Shown here: one piece after another, positions 16,632 to 25,122 of the stretch
Position numbering within the stretch: the stretch's first letter is position 1
Layout: the number at the start of each line of letters is the position of its first letter
NCBI GenBank assembly: GCA_913061125.1
Contig: CAJXUB010000010.1
Location: 1 to 45,810, forward strand
DNA from: an uncultured Flavobacteriaceae bacterium
Lineage (GTDB): Bacteria > Bacteroidota > Bacteroidia > Flavobacteriales > Flavobacteriaceae
Reading direction: 5' to 3'
DNA: 45,810 nt
Position numbers and translations under genes: made by a program
Notes under the pieces: generated by a model
Seen by the model: only the letters and a program-made list of their open reading frames with translations
Told to the model about the DNA's origin: nothing
The model's database searches: none

Positions 16632-17648
16632 ATGAAAAAATTAACGTTAGACGACGTAAAAACGATTTTAAATGCGCCCAAACGCGTGGTTATTATACCC
16701 CACACCAACCCCGATGGCGATGCCATGGGATCTTCGCTGGGTCTGGCCCATTACCTCTCGGCTAAAAACCATGATGTTCAAGTAATTACTCCCAACGATT
16801 ACCCCAAATTTTTGAAATGGATTCCTGGAACTTCCGATGTTTTAATTTTTGATAAACAACACGACAAATCTACCAAAGCAATCCATAAAGCTGATCTCAT
16901 TTTTACGTTGGATTTTAATGCCCTTCACCGCAGTGGTCCTTTGCAATCCACGCTTGAGCAAAATAAGGCCCTAAAAATTATGATCGATCACCACCAACAA
17001 CCTGAAGACTATGCGCATTACAGATATTCTGATGTCAACATGAGTTCTACCTCCGAAATGGTGTATCATTTTATTGATCAATTGGGAGATTTACATCATA
17101 TGAACAGCACCATCGGAACAGCGCTCTACACAGGAATAATGACCGATACGGCCTCGTTTCGTTTTCCACTGACCACAAGTAACACCCATAAAATTGTCGC
17201 ACATCTTAAAGACCTTGGAATCAATCACACCGAGATTCACAATCAAGTGTACGATGCCAACCGTTTCGAACGCACCAAGTTGCTGGGAATTGCACTAAAT
17301 AACTTAACCGTTTTGGAAGATTTTAAAACTGCTTACATTACGCTATCTCAAGAAGAATTGGACCGTTGTAACCATCAAAAAGGGGATACCGAAGGGTTTG
17401 TCAATTACGGCCTGTCTGTTCAGGATGTTATTTTTGCGGCCATTTTTATTGAAAAAAAAGACGAAGGGATTATCAAGATTTCACTCCGTTCAAAAGGGAA
17501 TTTTGATGTCAATCAACTGGCCCGGGAGCATTTTAGTGGCGGGGGTCACAAAAATGCAGCTGGAGGCAAAAGCTCATTGAGTCTGGACGACACTGTTGCC
17601 AAATTTAAAACCCTAATCCAATCCTACAAATCCGAACTGCAATTGTGA
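16632..17648 (+). CDS. nrnA: DHH-family phosphoesterase (NrnA-like nanoRNase / pAp phosphatase)
   Basis: The 338-residue protein carries the DHH-DHHA1 pair. Motifs are IPHTNPDGDAMGSSLG (metal-binding HxxPDxD), TLDFNALHRSG, MIDHHQQPED (the DHH), a later GIMTDTASFRF, and the C-terminal GGGHKNAAGG of DHHA1. Family members degrade 2-5 nucleotide RNAs and dephosphorylate 3'-phosphoadenosine 5'-phosphate. Cyclic dinucleotide breakdown is also known in related enzymes. The ATG at 16632 is used; the TTG at 16623 overlaps the -7 element and is unlikely. The gldI start overlaps its stop codon (GTGA). Confidence 0.93.
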   Translation: MKKLTLDDVKTILNAPKRVVIIPHTNPDGDAMGSSLGLAHYLSAKNHDVQVITPNDYPKFLKWIPGTSDVLIFDKQHDKSTKAIHKADLIFTLDFNALHRSGPLQSTLEQNKALKIMIDHHQQPEDYAHYRYSDVNMSSTSEMVYHFIDQLGDLHHMNSTIGTALYTGIMTDTASFRFPLTTSNTHKIVAHLKDLGINHTEIHNQVYDANRFERTKLLGIALNNLTVLEDFKTAYITLSQEELDRCNHQKGDTEGFVNYGLSVQDVIFAAIFIEKKDEGIIKISLRSKGNFDVNQLAREHFSGGGHKNAAGGKSSLSLDDTVAKFKTLIQSYKSELQL

Positions 17649-18181
17649 AAATCACTTCGCACATCATAATAATTTTAAGTCTGGTGCTGAGTTGTAAACC
17701 CATTGAACCACGACAACCCATTCAACAGAACTCTGGGCGTTTTATTGATGAATCCGTAGAACGAAATAAAAATTTAAACGCCAGAGAATATGCCAGGATA
17801 AAAGCGTTGGTAGACTCCTCTGAAATTAATTTTACAAGATCGGATTATGGATTTTGGTACGCCTACAACAAGCAAAACACATCATCGGATTACACGCCAA
17901 AATTTGGCGATGCTGTGGCATATTCCTTTGCGGTCAAAACACTGGACGGCAAATGGATTTATGCCCCCGACACGACCAAAAAACAAACCTATTATATGGA
18001 TCAGGAAAACTTATTTTCTGGGCTTCGAGAAGGGTTAAAACTGATGAAAAAAAATGAAAGCATCACCTTTATTTTTCCCTCACAATTGGCTTTTGGGTAC
18101 TATGGCGATGACGATCAAATTGGGGCCAATACCCCACTGATTTACGAGGTTACAGTCCACGATATTACAACAAATCCATAA
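17645..18181 (+). CDS. gldI: Gliding-motility-associated lipoprotein GldI, FKBP-type peptidyl-prolyl isomerase
   Basis: The 178-residue protein starts with GTG overlapping the nrnA stop codon by 4 bases. It has a signal peptide with a lipobox at LVLSC (Cys17), so it is a periplasmic or outer-membrane-facing lipoprotein. The C-terminal ~100 residues are an FKBP domain with FSGLREGLKLMKKNE, FIFPSQLAFGY and NTPLIYEVTVHDI. In Flavobacterium johnsoniae GldI is needed for gliding, which shares the type IX secretion apparatus. Other gld genes are not in this window, and the presence of gldI alone does not prove gliding. It may be read with the next foldase gene. Confidence 0.9.
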   Translation: MKITSHIIIILSLVLSCKPIEPRQPIQQNSGRFIDESVERNKNLNAREYARIKALVDSSEINFTRSDYGFWYAYNKQNTSSDYTPKFGDAVAYSFAVKTLDGKWIYAPDTTKKQTYYMDQENLFSGLREGLKLMKKNESITFIFPSQLAFGYYGDDDQIGANTPLIYEVTVHDITTNP

Positions 18182-18237
18182 ACTAAAAAATCACAATACA
18201 TTAACAACATATCATCAACACATTAATAGAGAATAAC

Positions 18238-19407
18238 ATGAAACTTACACAACAAATTTTACCCCTGTTTGGTTTGATATTACTGCTCAGTGCTGGATCG
18301 TGCCAAGGAAAATACCCCGAGTTGGGTGATGGTCTTTTTGCCGAATTTGCCACCACCAAAGACACCATGGTCGTTCAATTGTTTTACGATAAAGCCCCAC
18401 TAACGGTGGCCAATTTTGTTGGTCTGGCCGAAGGCACACACCCCAAATTGGCCGACTCTCTAAAAGGCATTCCGTACTACAACGGCACCACTTTTCACAG
18501 AGTCATTGATCAATTTATGATTCAAGGTGGAGACCCAACCGCTACCGGAATGGGAAGCCCGGGCTATACCTTTGGCGACGAATTTGATGCCACCCTAAAA
18601 CACGATAAACCTGGCGTGCTTTCCATGGCCAACTCTGGACCGGCCACAAACGGCAGTCAATTTTTTATTACAGAAGTACCCACTCCTCATCTGGACAACC
18701 GCCATACTGTGTTTGGTCAGGTGGTAAAAGGGCTGGAGGTTCAAGATTCCATTTCCAACGTTCAGGTAGAATCCGGAACCAACAAACCGCTGGAGGATGT
18801 CAGTATCGTATCTCTAAACATCATCCGCCAGGGGTCTAAAGCCAAGCGGTATGATGCCGCCAAAACTTGGGAAAGAGAATTGCCTCTGTTGGAAGAAAAA
18901 CGCTTAAAACGACTGGAAGAAGCCAAAAAAGAAGCCGAACGCCAAAAGAAAATCGCCGAAGAAAAAATGGCCGCCGCAGCTGCAGAAATCCTTCCAACGC
19001 TAAACGATTACAAAAGCAAAGCCACCAAAACCGATTCTGGATTGCTCGTATACACCATCAAAGAAGGTACGGGAAGCAAACCCAAACAAGGCGAAACGGT
19101 TCAGTTGTACTACCAAGGGTATTTTACCGATGGAAAACTTTTTGGAACCAACGTCAAAGAAGTGGACCTCAAATGCGGCACTTATAACGAACAAAAAGAA
19201 CAACGCGGTTTTTATGGCCTAATGCCCATGACTTACAGCGCCGATGCTCAAATGATTGCTGGATTTAAAGAAGGCGTATTCCAGATGCGCCGCGGCGGCA
19301 AGGCCTTTTTATACCTCCCCTCCTATTTGGCCTATGGCGAAAAAGGACGAGGCCCCATAAAACCCGATACCGATTTGATGTTTATTATTGAAATGGCTGA
19401 CGAATAA
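18238..19407 (+). CDS. Lipoprotein with cyclophilin and FKBP domains (double peptidyl-prolyl isomerase)
   Basis: The 389-residue protein has a signal peptide with lipobox SAGSC (Cys22). Residues ~30-200 are a cyclophilin domain with [17 protein letters not shown] and [23 protein letters not shown], keeping the catalytic Arg and the Phe residues. A charged coiled-coil linker rich in Lys, Glu and Ala spans ~210-250. Residues ~260-389 are an FKBP domain with [34 protein letters not shown] and YLPSYLAYG. Two different prolyl isomerase folds in one exported chain suggest a periplasmic chaperone. It follows gldI by 56 bases and ends at a bidirectional terminator. Confidence 0.94.
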   Translation: MKLTQQILPLFGLILLLSAGSCQGKYPELGDGLFAEFATTKDTMVVQLFYDKAPLTVANFVGLAEGTHPKLADSLKGIPYYNGTTFHRVIDQFMIQGGDPTATGMGSPGYTFGDEFDATLKHDKPGVLSMANSGPATNGSQFFITEVPTPHLDNRHTVFGQVVKGLEVQDSISNVQVESGTNKPLEDVSIVSLNIIRQGSKAKRYDAAKTWERELPLLEEKRLKRLEEAKKEAERQKKIAEEKMAAAAAEILPTLNDYKSKATKTDSGLLVYTIKEGTGSKPKQGETVQLYYQGYFTDGKLFGTNVKEVDLKCGTYNEQKEQRGFYGLMPMTYSADAQMIAGFKEGVFQMRRGGKAFLYLPSYLAYGEKGRGPIKPDTDLMFIIEMADE

Positions 19408-19427
19408 TTTGTTTTAAAAACACCCAT

Positions 19428-19455
19428 AAAAAAACCTGCAAATGCAGGTTTTTTT
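19428..19455. terminator. Bidirectional Rho-independent terminator between the double isomerase gene and pepD
   Basis: Seven A, then CCTGC (19435-19439), a short AAAT loop, GCAGG (19444-19448), then seven T. The stem can extend through A-T pairs and a T run follows on either strand, so it can stop both convergent transcripts, which end at 19407 (plus) and 19479 (minus). Confidence 0.85.
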
Positions 19456-19478
19456 ATGAAATTCAGTTGGTTGGCGGG

Positions 19479-20939
19479 TTAGCGCTTGGGGATGTCTGCT
19501 AAAATGGCCTTTAAAAACGTCCAAAACTTCTGAACGGAAGAGATTTGCGCCCGTTCGTCTGGGGAGTGAGCGCCCTTAATATTGGGCCCAAAACTAATCA
19601 TTTCCATATTGGGGTAATGCGTTCCTAAAATCCCGCATTCCAGCCCGGCATGACAGGCCGCCACATGGGGTGGGGTGCCATTAAGTTGGACGTACAAGCG
19701 GGTTAAAACGTTAAGGATGGAAGAGTCCATATTGGGAGTCCAACCGGGATAATCACCAGAAAATTCCACACGGGCTCCAGCCAATTCAAAGGTGGCTTTT
19801 AGGGCTTGTGCCAAATCCCATTTTGAGCTTTCCACAGAAGACCGTGTTAGGCATCCAACGGTAACTTGCCCATCTTGAATCAACACTCGAGCGACGTTGT
19901 TGGAAGTTTCCACCAGCCCCTCAATGTCGGGGCTCATGCGGTACACCCCGTTGTGGGCCACGTACAGGGCTTTAAGCAAGGGTTGTTGAACTTCCAGCGC
20001 CATAACGGTTTTGGGTAATTGGGTTGGATTGACAGCCATAATCAGCTCTGGTTCAAGGGTTTTAAATTCTTTTTCAATGGCAAGTATGAGGTCGTTTGTG
20101 GCTTGTTCAAAAGCCGTTTGATGCACCGCATCGATCACCACCACTGCCGAGCTTTCTCGGGGTATGGCGTTGCGCAAGCTGCCCCCATCGATGGTGGATA
20201 CTCGCAACCCAAAACGGTTAAATCCATCGAAGAGCAATCGGCTCATCAATTTGTTGGCATTTCCAAACCCTTTGTGGATGTCCATCCCAGAATGCCCGCC
20301 CTGTAGCCCTTTGATGGTGAGGCCATAGGCCAATGAATTTTGCGGAACGGAGTCTTGAAAATACGATAGGGTTGCCGTAACATCGATGCCGCCAGCACAA
20401 CCGACGCCAATTTCGTCGTCCTCTTCGGTATCTAAATTGAGTAAAATATCTCCCAATAAAACGCCAGGTTTAAGCCCCATAGCCCCAGTCATTCCTGTTT
20501 CTTCATCGATGGTAAATAAGGCCTCGAGTGCAGGGTGCGGTAGGGTTTTACTTTCCAAAATGGCCATGATGGCAGCCACCCCCAGACCATTATCTGCCCC
20601 CAAAGTGGTGCCTTTGGCTTTGACCCAATCGCCGTCCACATACATTTGAATCCCTTGAGTCAGAAAATCAAAATCTGTATCGGCATTTTTTTGATGAACC
20701 ATGTCCAAATGCGATTGCAAAACCACAGTTTTTCGGTCTTCCATTCCAGACGTAGCGGGTTTTTTAATGATGATATTGCCGATGTCGTCTTCAATGGTTT
20801 CCAAACCTAAAGACGCGCCGAAATCTTTCATAAAGGCCTTAACTTGTTCCTCCTTTTTGGACGGTCGAGGTACGGCGTTGAGATGGGCAAAATGAGTCCA
20901 AATGGGTTTGGGTTCGAGATTTAAAATTTCTGGGGTCAT
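19479..20939 (-). CDS. pepD: Aminoacyl-histidine dipeptidase (PepD, M20 family)
   Basis: The 486-residue protein is a cytosolic two-zinc dipeptidase of the M20 family that prefers Xaa-His dipeptides. Metal ligands and catalytic residues are visible in order: LQSHLDMVHQ (His and Asp), TLGADNGLG (bridging Asp), TIDEETGMTG (Glu-Glu pair), NLDTEEDDE (Asp), and FGPNIKGAHSPDER (His). The insertion domain has GGHSGMDIHKGFGNA. No signal peptide is present. It diverges from the DUF3810 gene and converges on the double-isomerase gene, so it is probably transcribed alone. Confidence 0.95.
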   Translation of the reverse strand: MTPEILNLEPKPIWTHFAHLNAVPRPSKKEEQVKAFMKDFGASLGLETIEDDIGNIIIKKPATSGMEDRKTVVLQSHLDMVHQKNADTDFDFLTQGIQMYVDGDWVKAKGTTLGADNGLGVAAIMAILESKTLPHPALEALFTIDEETGMTGAMGLKPGVLLGDILLNLDTEEDDEIGVGCAGGIDVTATLSYFQDSVPQNSLAYGLTIKGLQGGHSGMDIHKGFGNANKLMSRLLFDGFNRFGLRVSTIDGGSLRNAIPRESSAVVVIDAVHQTAFEQATNDLILAIEKEFKTLEPELIMAVNPTQLPKTVMALEVQQPLLKALYVAHNGVYRMSPDIEGLVETSNNVARVLIQDGQVTVGCLTRSSVESSKWDLAQALKATFELAGARVEFSGDYPGWTPNMDSSILNVLTRLYVQLNGTPPHVAACHAGLECGILGTHYPNMEMISFGPNIKGAHSPDERAQISSVQKFWTFLKAILADIPKR

Positions 20940-20959
20940 GGAATGTGTGTTTTGGAAAG

Positions 20960-20987
20960 TAAAGGTACGAATATCATCTTAAACAAA
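20960..20987 (-). promoter_or_regulatory. Putative promoter of pepD
   Basis: On the minus strand TTTG (20984-20987) is followed after 16 bases by TACCTTTA (20960-20967), a one-base variant of TAnnTTTG. The ATG at 20939 lies 20 bases further on. The spacing is a little short of the usual 19 or so, so confidence is low. Confidence 0.27.
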
Positions 20988-20998
20988 TTTATATTTCT

Positions 20999-21006
20999 TA
21001 CATTTG
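20999..21006 (+). promoter_or_regulatory. Putative -7 element for the DUF3810 gene (possible leaderless start)
   Basis: TACATTTG matches TAnnTTTG exactly and ends just 4 bases before the ATG at 21011. If used, the transcript would begin at or inside the start codon. No matching -33 element is visible. Confidence 0.36.
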
Positions 21007-21010
21007 AGAC

Positions 21011-22069
21011 ATGTCCAAATCCGTCCGATATTTTTTGGCCTTGAGTCTTTTCCCTCAAGTTTTATTGGTTAATGTACTGTCGCAACATCCCGAAGTTGTG
21101 GAGCGGTATTACAGCAATGGATTTTACCCGTTGGTATCTAAACTTTCAAGGCATGTTTTTGGTTGGATTCCCTTTTCTTTTGGTGATATTTTGATTGGTT
21201 TGGCTGTTGTGTACGCGTTGCGTTGGGTTGTTTTACATTTTAAATTTTTCTTCAAAAAACCAAAACAAATTTTGGTGAAAATACTCACAGCATTGTCCGT
21301 AATTTACTTTATGTTTCATCTGTTGTGGGGTTTAAATTACTACCGTCTCCCCCTCAGCGAGCGCCTAAATCTCGAGGTAAAATATACAACGGAAGCTCTA
21401 AAAAACACCACCCAAAAACTGATCGCCTCATCCAATGCCATCCATTTAAGTCTTGCAAAAGACACCAATGCCGTAGTGAAAATTCCGTATGATTTTAAGA
21501 CCATTAAGTCCAAAATTTCAGAGGGTTACAATTTGACCTCAAGGTTGTATCCGTTTTTGAAATACACGCCCGCTAGTCAAAAATACTCGTTGTTCAGTTG
21601 GCCACAGGCCTACATGGGGTTTAGTGGCTATTTGAACCCTTTGACCAACGAGGCGCAGGTAAATTGCCACACTCCAACCAATTCTGTTCCTCTAACTTTG
21701 GCCCACGAGCAAGCCCATCAATTGGGTTATGCTGCAGAAAATGAGGCCAATTTTTTGGCCTTTTTGAGTACCCAACACCACCCGGATCCGCTAATTCGTT
21801 ATGCCGCTCATACTTTCGCTTTACGCTACTGTTTGAACGACCTATTCAAGCGCAACCCCGATGATTTTAAACGGCTTAGAACGGCTGTAAATCCAGGGAT
21901 TTTGGAAGATTTCAGGGTCAGACGTGAGCATTGGGCGCAATTTGAAAATCCATTGGAACCTTATTTCAAATCGGGGTATAATTCCTATTTAAAGGCCAAT
22001 AACCAACAAGAAGGAATCGCCAGCTACAACCGTGTGGTTGCTCTTTTGGTCAATTATTTGCAACAGTAA
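21011..22069 (+). CDS. DUF3810 membrane protein with HExxH motif (putative metalloprotease)
   Basis: The 352-residue protein has two or three membrane helices in its first ~110 residues, for example FSFGDILIGLAVVYALRWVV. A soluble domain, probably periplasmic, follows. It contains SLFSWPQAYMGFSGYLNP and the zincin-type motif LTLAHEQAHQLGYAAENEANF: HEQAH supplies two zinc ligands and a glutamate follows about 10 residues later. This layout fits the DUF3810 family, which is judged peptidase-like by motif; substrates are unknown. It stands apart from its neighbours and is probably transcribed alone. Confidence 0.85.
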   Translation: MSKSVRYFLALSLFPQVLLVNVLSQHPEVVERYYSNGFYPLVSKLSRHVFGWIPFSFGDILIGLAVVYALRWVVLHFKFFFKKPKQILVKILTALSVIYFMFHLLWGLNYYRLPLSERLNLEVKYTTEALKNTTQKLIASSNAIHLSLAKDTNAVVKIPYDFKTIKSKISEGYNLTSRLYPFLKYTPASQKYSLFSWPQAYMGFSGYLNPLTNEAQVNCHTPTNSVPLTLAHEQAHQLGYAAENEANFLAFLSTQHHPDPLIRYAAHTFALRYCLNDLFKRNPDDFKRLRTAVNPGILEDFRVRREHWAQFENPLEPYFKSGYNSYLKANNQQEGIASYNRVVALLVNYLQQ

Positions 22070-22106
22070 AAAAATCAACGTCTCAAAAAAATTCATCCTA
22101 AATGCT

Positions 22107-22114
22107 TATATTTA
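22107..22114 (+). promoter_or_regulatory. Putative -7 element for the amidohydrolase pair
   Basis: TATATTTA is a one-base variant of TAnnTTTG located 22 bases before the ATG at 22137. There is no -33 TTG at a fitting distance. Confidence 0.22.
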
Positions 22115-22136
22115 ACCCTCTCTAAAAAATTAAACT

Positions 22137-25112
22137 ATGAAAATTAAATTCCTACTTCTTGGACTGTTGTTCTCATTCGCATCTTTGGCACAAGACTATT
22201 ACCCAAAAAACGATGGTGTAAAAACAAAGGAGCGCAATTTTACAGCAATCACTAACGCTGTAATTTATGTCAGTCCAAAAAAAGTGATTAAAAAAGGGAC
22301 CCTACTGATTCAGAATGGATTGGTGGTAGAAAGCGGAAAAAATGTAAAAATCCCTGAAAATTGCGTTGTATTGGACGCTAAGGGGCATACCATTTACCCG
22401 TCGTTCATAGACCTTTACAGCACATTTGGAGTGGCCAAACCGAAGCGTGCCAGCGGCAGTGGTCGATCCCCTCAATATGGCCCAAATCGAGAGGGGTTTT
22501 ATTGGAACGATCACATTAGAGCCGAGCAAAATGCCATACACCATTTTAAATTTGATGAAAAACAAGCCAAAACGCTACTGCAACACGGGTTCGGGGTGGT
22601 AAATACTCATCTGGCGGACGGCATTGTTCGAGGAACAGGAACACTTGTTGCTTTGGATGTGAATGGCAACGACTCCAAGCGTATTTTAGCCAATCAGTCG
22701 GTGCAATATTTGTCTTTTTCAAAAAGTGTGCAGTCCCGTCAGTCCTACCCCACGTCCATTATGGGGGGGATGGCCTTACTCCGACAATTGTATCACGATG
22801 CCGATTGGTACAGCAAAGGCAATGTTAATACTACCGACCGAACCATTGAAGCGTTTAATGCCAATAGGAACAAACCACAAATCATAGCTGCTGGCAGCCG
22901 AGCCAATGCGCTTCGAGCGGACAAGGTTGGCGATATGTTTAATATTCAATACACTATTTTGGGTGGCGGCGACGAATACGAACGCGTTCAAGACGTTAAA
23001 AATACCAATGCCACCTTCATTATTCCCATCAATTTTCCTAAACCTTATGATGTCGAAAATAGTTTTTTGGCCAGTCGATTGGAACTTGAAAGCATGAGAG
23101 AATGGAACCAACGTCCAGCCAATCCAAAAATTTTAGCTGAAAACGGTGTCCAATTTGCATTAACGATGCACGAATTAAAATCGCCAAAAGCGTTTAAAAC
23201 TAATCTATTGAATGCCATCGCGCACGGGCTTGATAAAACGACAGCTTTAGCCGCCCTCACAACCGTACCTGCACAAGTGCTTAACAATTCCAAAATTGGA
23301 AATTTAAACCCTGGGAGTCATGCCAATTTCATGATTGCTTCAGGAGATTTTTTTGATTCAAAATCTTCTGTTTTGGAACACTGGATTAGGGGGTCGAGAC
23401 ATATTTTTGAGGACATCACACTTCAAGACATTCGAGGAGAATATCATTTTGATTTGGAAGGCGTGTCCTACACCCTTGACGTGACTGGGTCAAAAACCAG
23501 CCCAAAGGCCACTCTAAAATCAAATCAAACCACTTACAGTTCCAATTTATCCTACAAAAACGATTGGGTGCATTTGCTATTTACGGGTCAAGATACCACT
23601 CAACAAGAATTTTTGCGATTTAACGCAAAAATTCTTTCGAATTCAACAGAGCTTAACGGTACCGTTAGTTTTGAGGATGGCCGCTCGCAAGCTCTAACAA
23701 TGAGTAAATTGGATGCTAAAAAGACCAAAGAAAAAACCAATCAAGAAGACCCGAAAAACAAAACTATTATTCCCATAACTTTTCCTAATGTGGCCTACGG
23801 TCATACCGCCCTACCAAAGGCCGAAACACTTTTATTTAGAAATGCTACGGTTTGGACCAATGAGGCCGATGGAATTTTAAAAAACACGGATGTCTTAATT
23901 AAAAATGGAAAAATTTCTGCCATTGGTCAAAATCTAAACGTTCGAGGTGCAAAAATCGTGGATGCCACAGGAAAACACCTAACCTGTGGGGTTATAGACG
24001 AGCATTCGCACATTGCTGCAGCGAGCATTAATGAAGCTGGACAAAACTCATCGGCAGAAGTTAGTATTGAAGATGTGGTGGAAGCGGATGATGTGAACAT
24101 TTACCGGAATCTATCAGGAGGGGTTACCACCATTCAAATTTTGCACGGATCGGCCAATCCTATTGGAGGTCGCTCGGCCATTATAAAATTGAAATGGGGA
24201 GAATCGTCTGAAGATTTGATCTATAAAAATACCCCAAAATTTATAAAATTTGCCCTTGGCGAGAACGTGAAGCAATCCAATTGGGAAAGCTACAGCCGTT
24301 TTCCACAAACTAGAATGGGGGTTGAGCAAATGTATGTGGATTATTTTTCCAGAGCCAAAGCGTATGACGATGCCAAAAAAAGCGGAGAACCGTACAGAAC
24401 AGACATTGAAATGGAAGTTCTCGCTGAAGTTTTAAACAAAGAGCGGTTTATCAGTTGCCATTCTTATGTGCAAAGCGAAATCAATATGTTGATGAAAGTG
24501 GCGGAGCAATTTGATTTCAATATCAATACCTTTACCCATATTTTGGAAGGTTATAAATTGGCCGACAAAATGAAAACTCACGGCGCGGGAGCCTCCACAT
24601 TTAGCGATTGGTGGGCCTACAAATATGAAGTTAATGACGCCATCCCACACAATGCGGCAATTTTAAGTGACATGGGTGTTGTAACGGCCATTAATAGTGA
24701 TGATGCTGAAATGTCCAGACGTCTGAATCAAGAAGCAGCCAAAGCTGTCAAATATGGTGGCGCATCAGAAGAAGAGGCTTGGAAAATGGTAACACTAAAT
24801 CCTGCAAAACTTCTTCACATTGATGACAAAGTGGGAAGTATCAAAATTGGAAAAGATGCCGATGTTGTGTTATGGAACACCAACCCACTATCGATATACG
24901 CCAAAGCAGAAAAAACCATCATTGAGGGGGTCACCTATTTTGATTTAGAAACAGATAAAAAACATCGAATCTCAATCCAAGATGAAAGAAATTCGTTGAT
25001 TCAAATGATGCTAAAAGCCAAAAATAAAGGCATGAAAACACAACCCGTAAAGGTGAACAAAAAGTTAGACATGCATTGCGACACGCTGGATCATCACGAA
25101 CACGAACACTAA
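22137..25112 (+). CDS. Exported protein with two amidohydrolase modules, first one degenerate
   Basis: The 991-residue protein has a signal peptide ending ASLAQ. Residues ~35-450 have the overall frame of an imidazolonepropionase/TolB-type amidohydrolase, including a C-terminal TTVPAQVLNNSKIGNLNPGSHANF stretch. The first metal site is lost: the usual DxHxH reads IDLYSTFG (~residues 91-98). After a beta-rich region, residues ~570-960 form a second, complete amidohydrolase. Its ligands are IDEHSHIAAA (HxH near 623), SCHSYVQ, NTFTHILEG and INSDDAEM, and the family end NPAKLLHIDDKVGSIKIGKDADVVLW is present. The C-terminus, MHCDTLDHHEHEH, is His/Asp-rich. It is probably a periplasmic hydrolase; the substrate is unknown. 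Confidence 0.9.
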   Translation: MKIKFLLLGLLFSFASLAQDYYPKNDGVKTKERNFTAITNAVIYVSPKKVIKKGTLLIQNGLVVESGKNVKIPENCVVLDAKGHTIYPSFIDLYSTFGVAKPKRASGSGRSPQYGPNREGFYWNDHIRAEQNAIHHFKFDEKQAKTLLQHGFGVVNTHLADGIVRGTGTLVALDVNGNDSKRILANQSVQYLSFSKSVQSRQSYPTSIMGGMALLRQLYHDADWYSKGNVNTTDRTIEAFNANRNKPQIIAAGSRANALRADKVGDMFNIQYTILGGGDEYERVQDVKNTNATFIIPINFPKPYDVENSFLASRLELESMREWNQRPANPKILAENGVQFALTMHELKSPKAFKTNLLNAIAHGLDKTTALAALTTVPAQVLNNSKIGNLNPGSHANFMIASGDFFDSKSSVLEHWIRGSRHIFEDITLQDIRGEYHFDLEGVSYTLDVTGSKTSPKATLKSNQTTYSSNLSYKNDWVHLLFTGQDTTQQEFLRFNAKILSNSTELNGTVSFEDGRSQALTMSKLDAKKTKEKTNQEDPKNKTIIPITFPNVAYGHTALPKAETLLFRNATVWTNEADGILKNTDVLIKNGKISAIGQNLNVRGAKIVDATGKHLTCGVIDEHSHIAAASINEAGQNSSAEVSIEDVVEADDVNIYRNLSGGVTTIQILHGSANPIGGRSAIIKLKWGESSEDLIYKNTPKFIKFALGENVKQSNWESYSRFPQTRMGVEQMYVDYFSRAKAYDDAKKSGEPYRTDIEMEVLAEVLNKERFISCHSYVQSEINMLMKVAEQFDFNINTFTHILEGYKLADKMKTHGAGASTFSDWWAYKYEVNDAIPHNAAILSDMGVVTAINSDDAEMSRRLNQEAAKAVKYGGASEEEAWKMVTLNPAKLLHIDDKVGSIKIGKDADVVLWNTNPLSIYAKAEKTIIEGVTYFDLETDKKHRISIQDERNSLIQMMLKAKNKGMKTQPVKVNKKLDMHCDTLDHHEHEH

Positions 25113-25122
25113 TACCGATACT

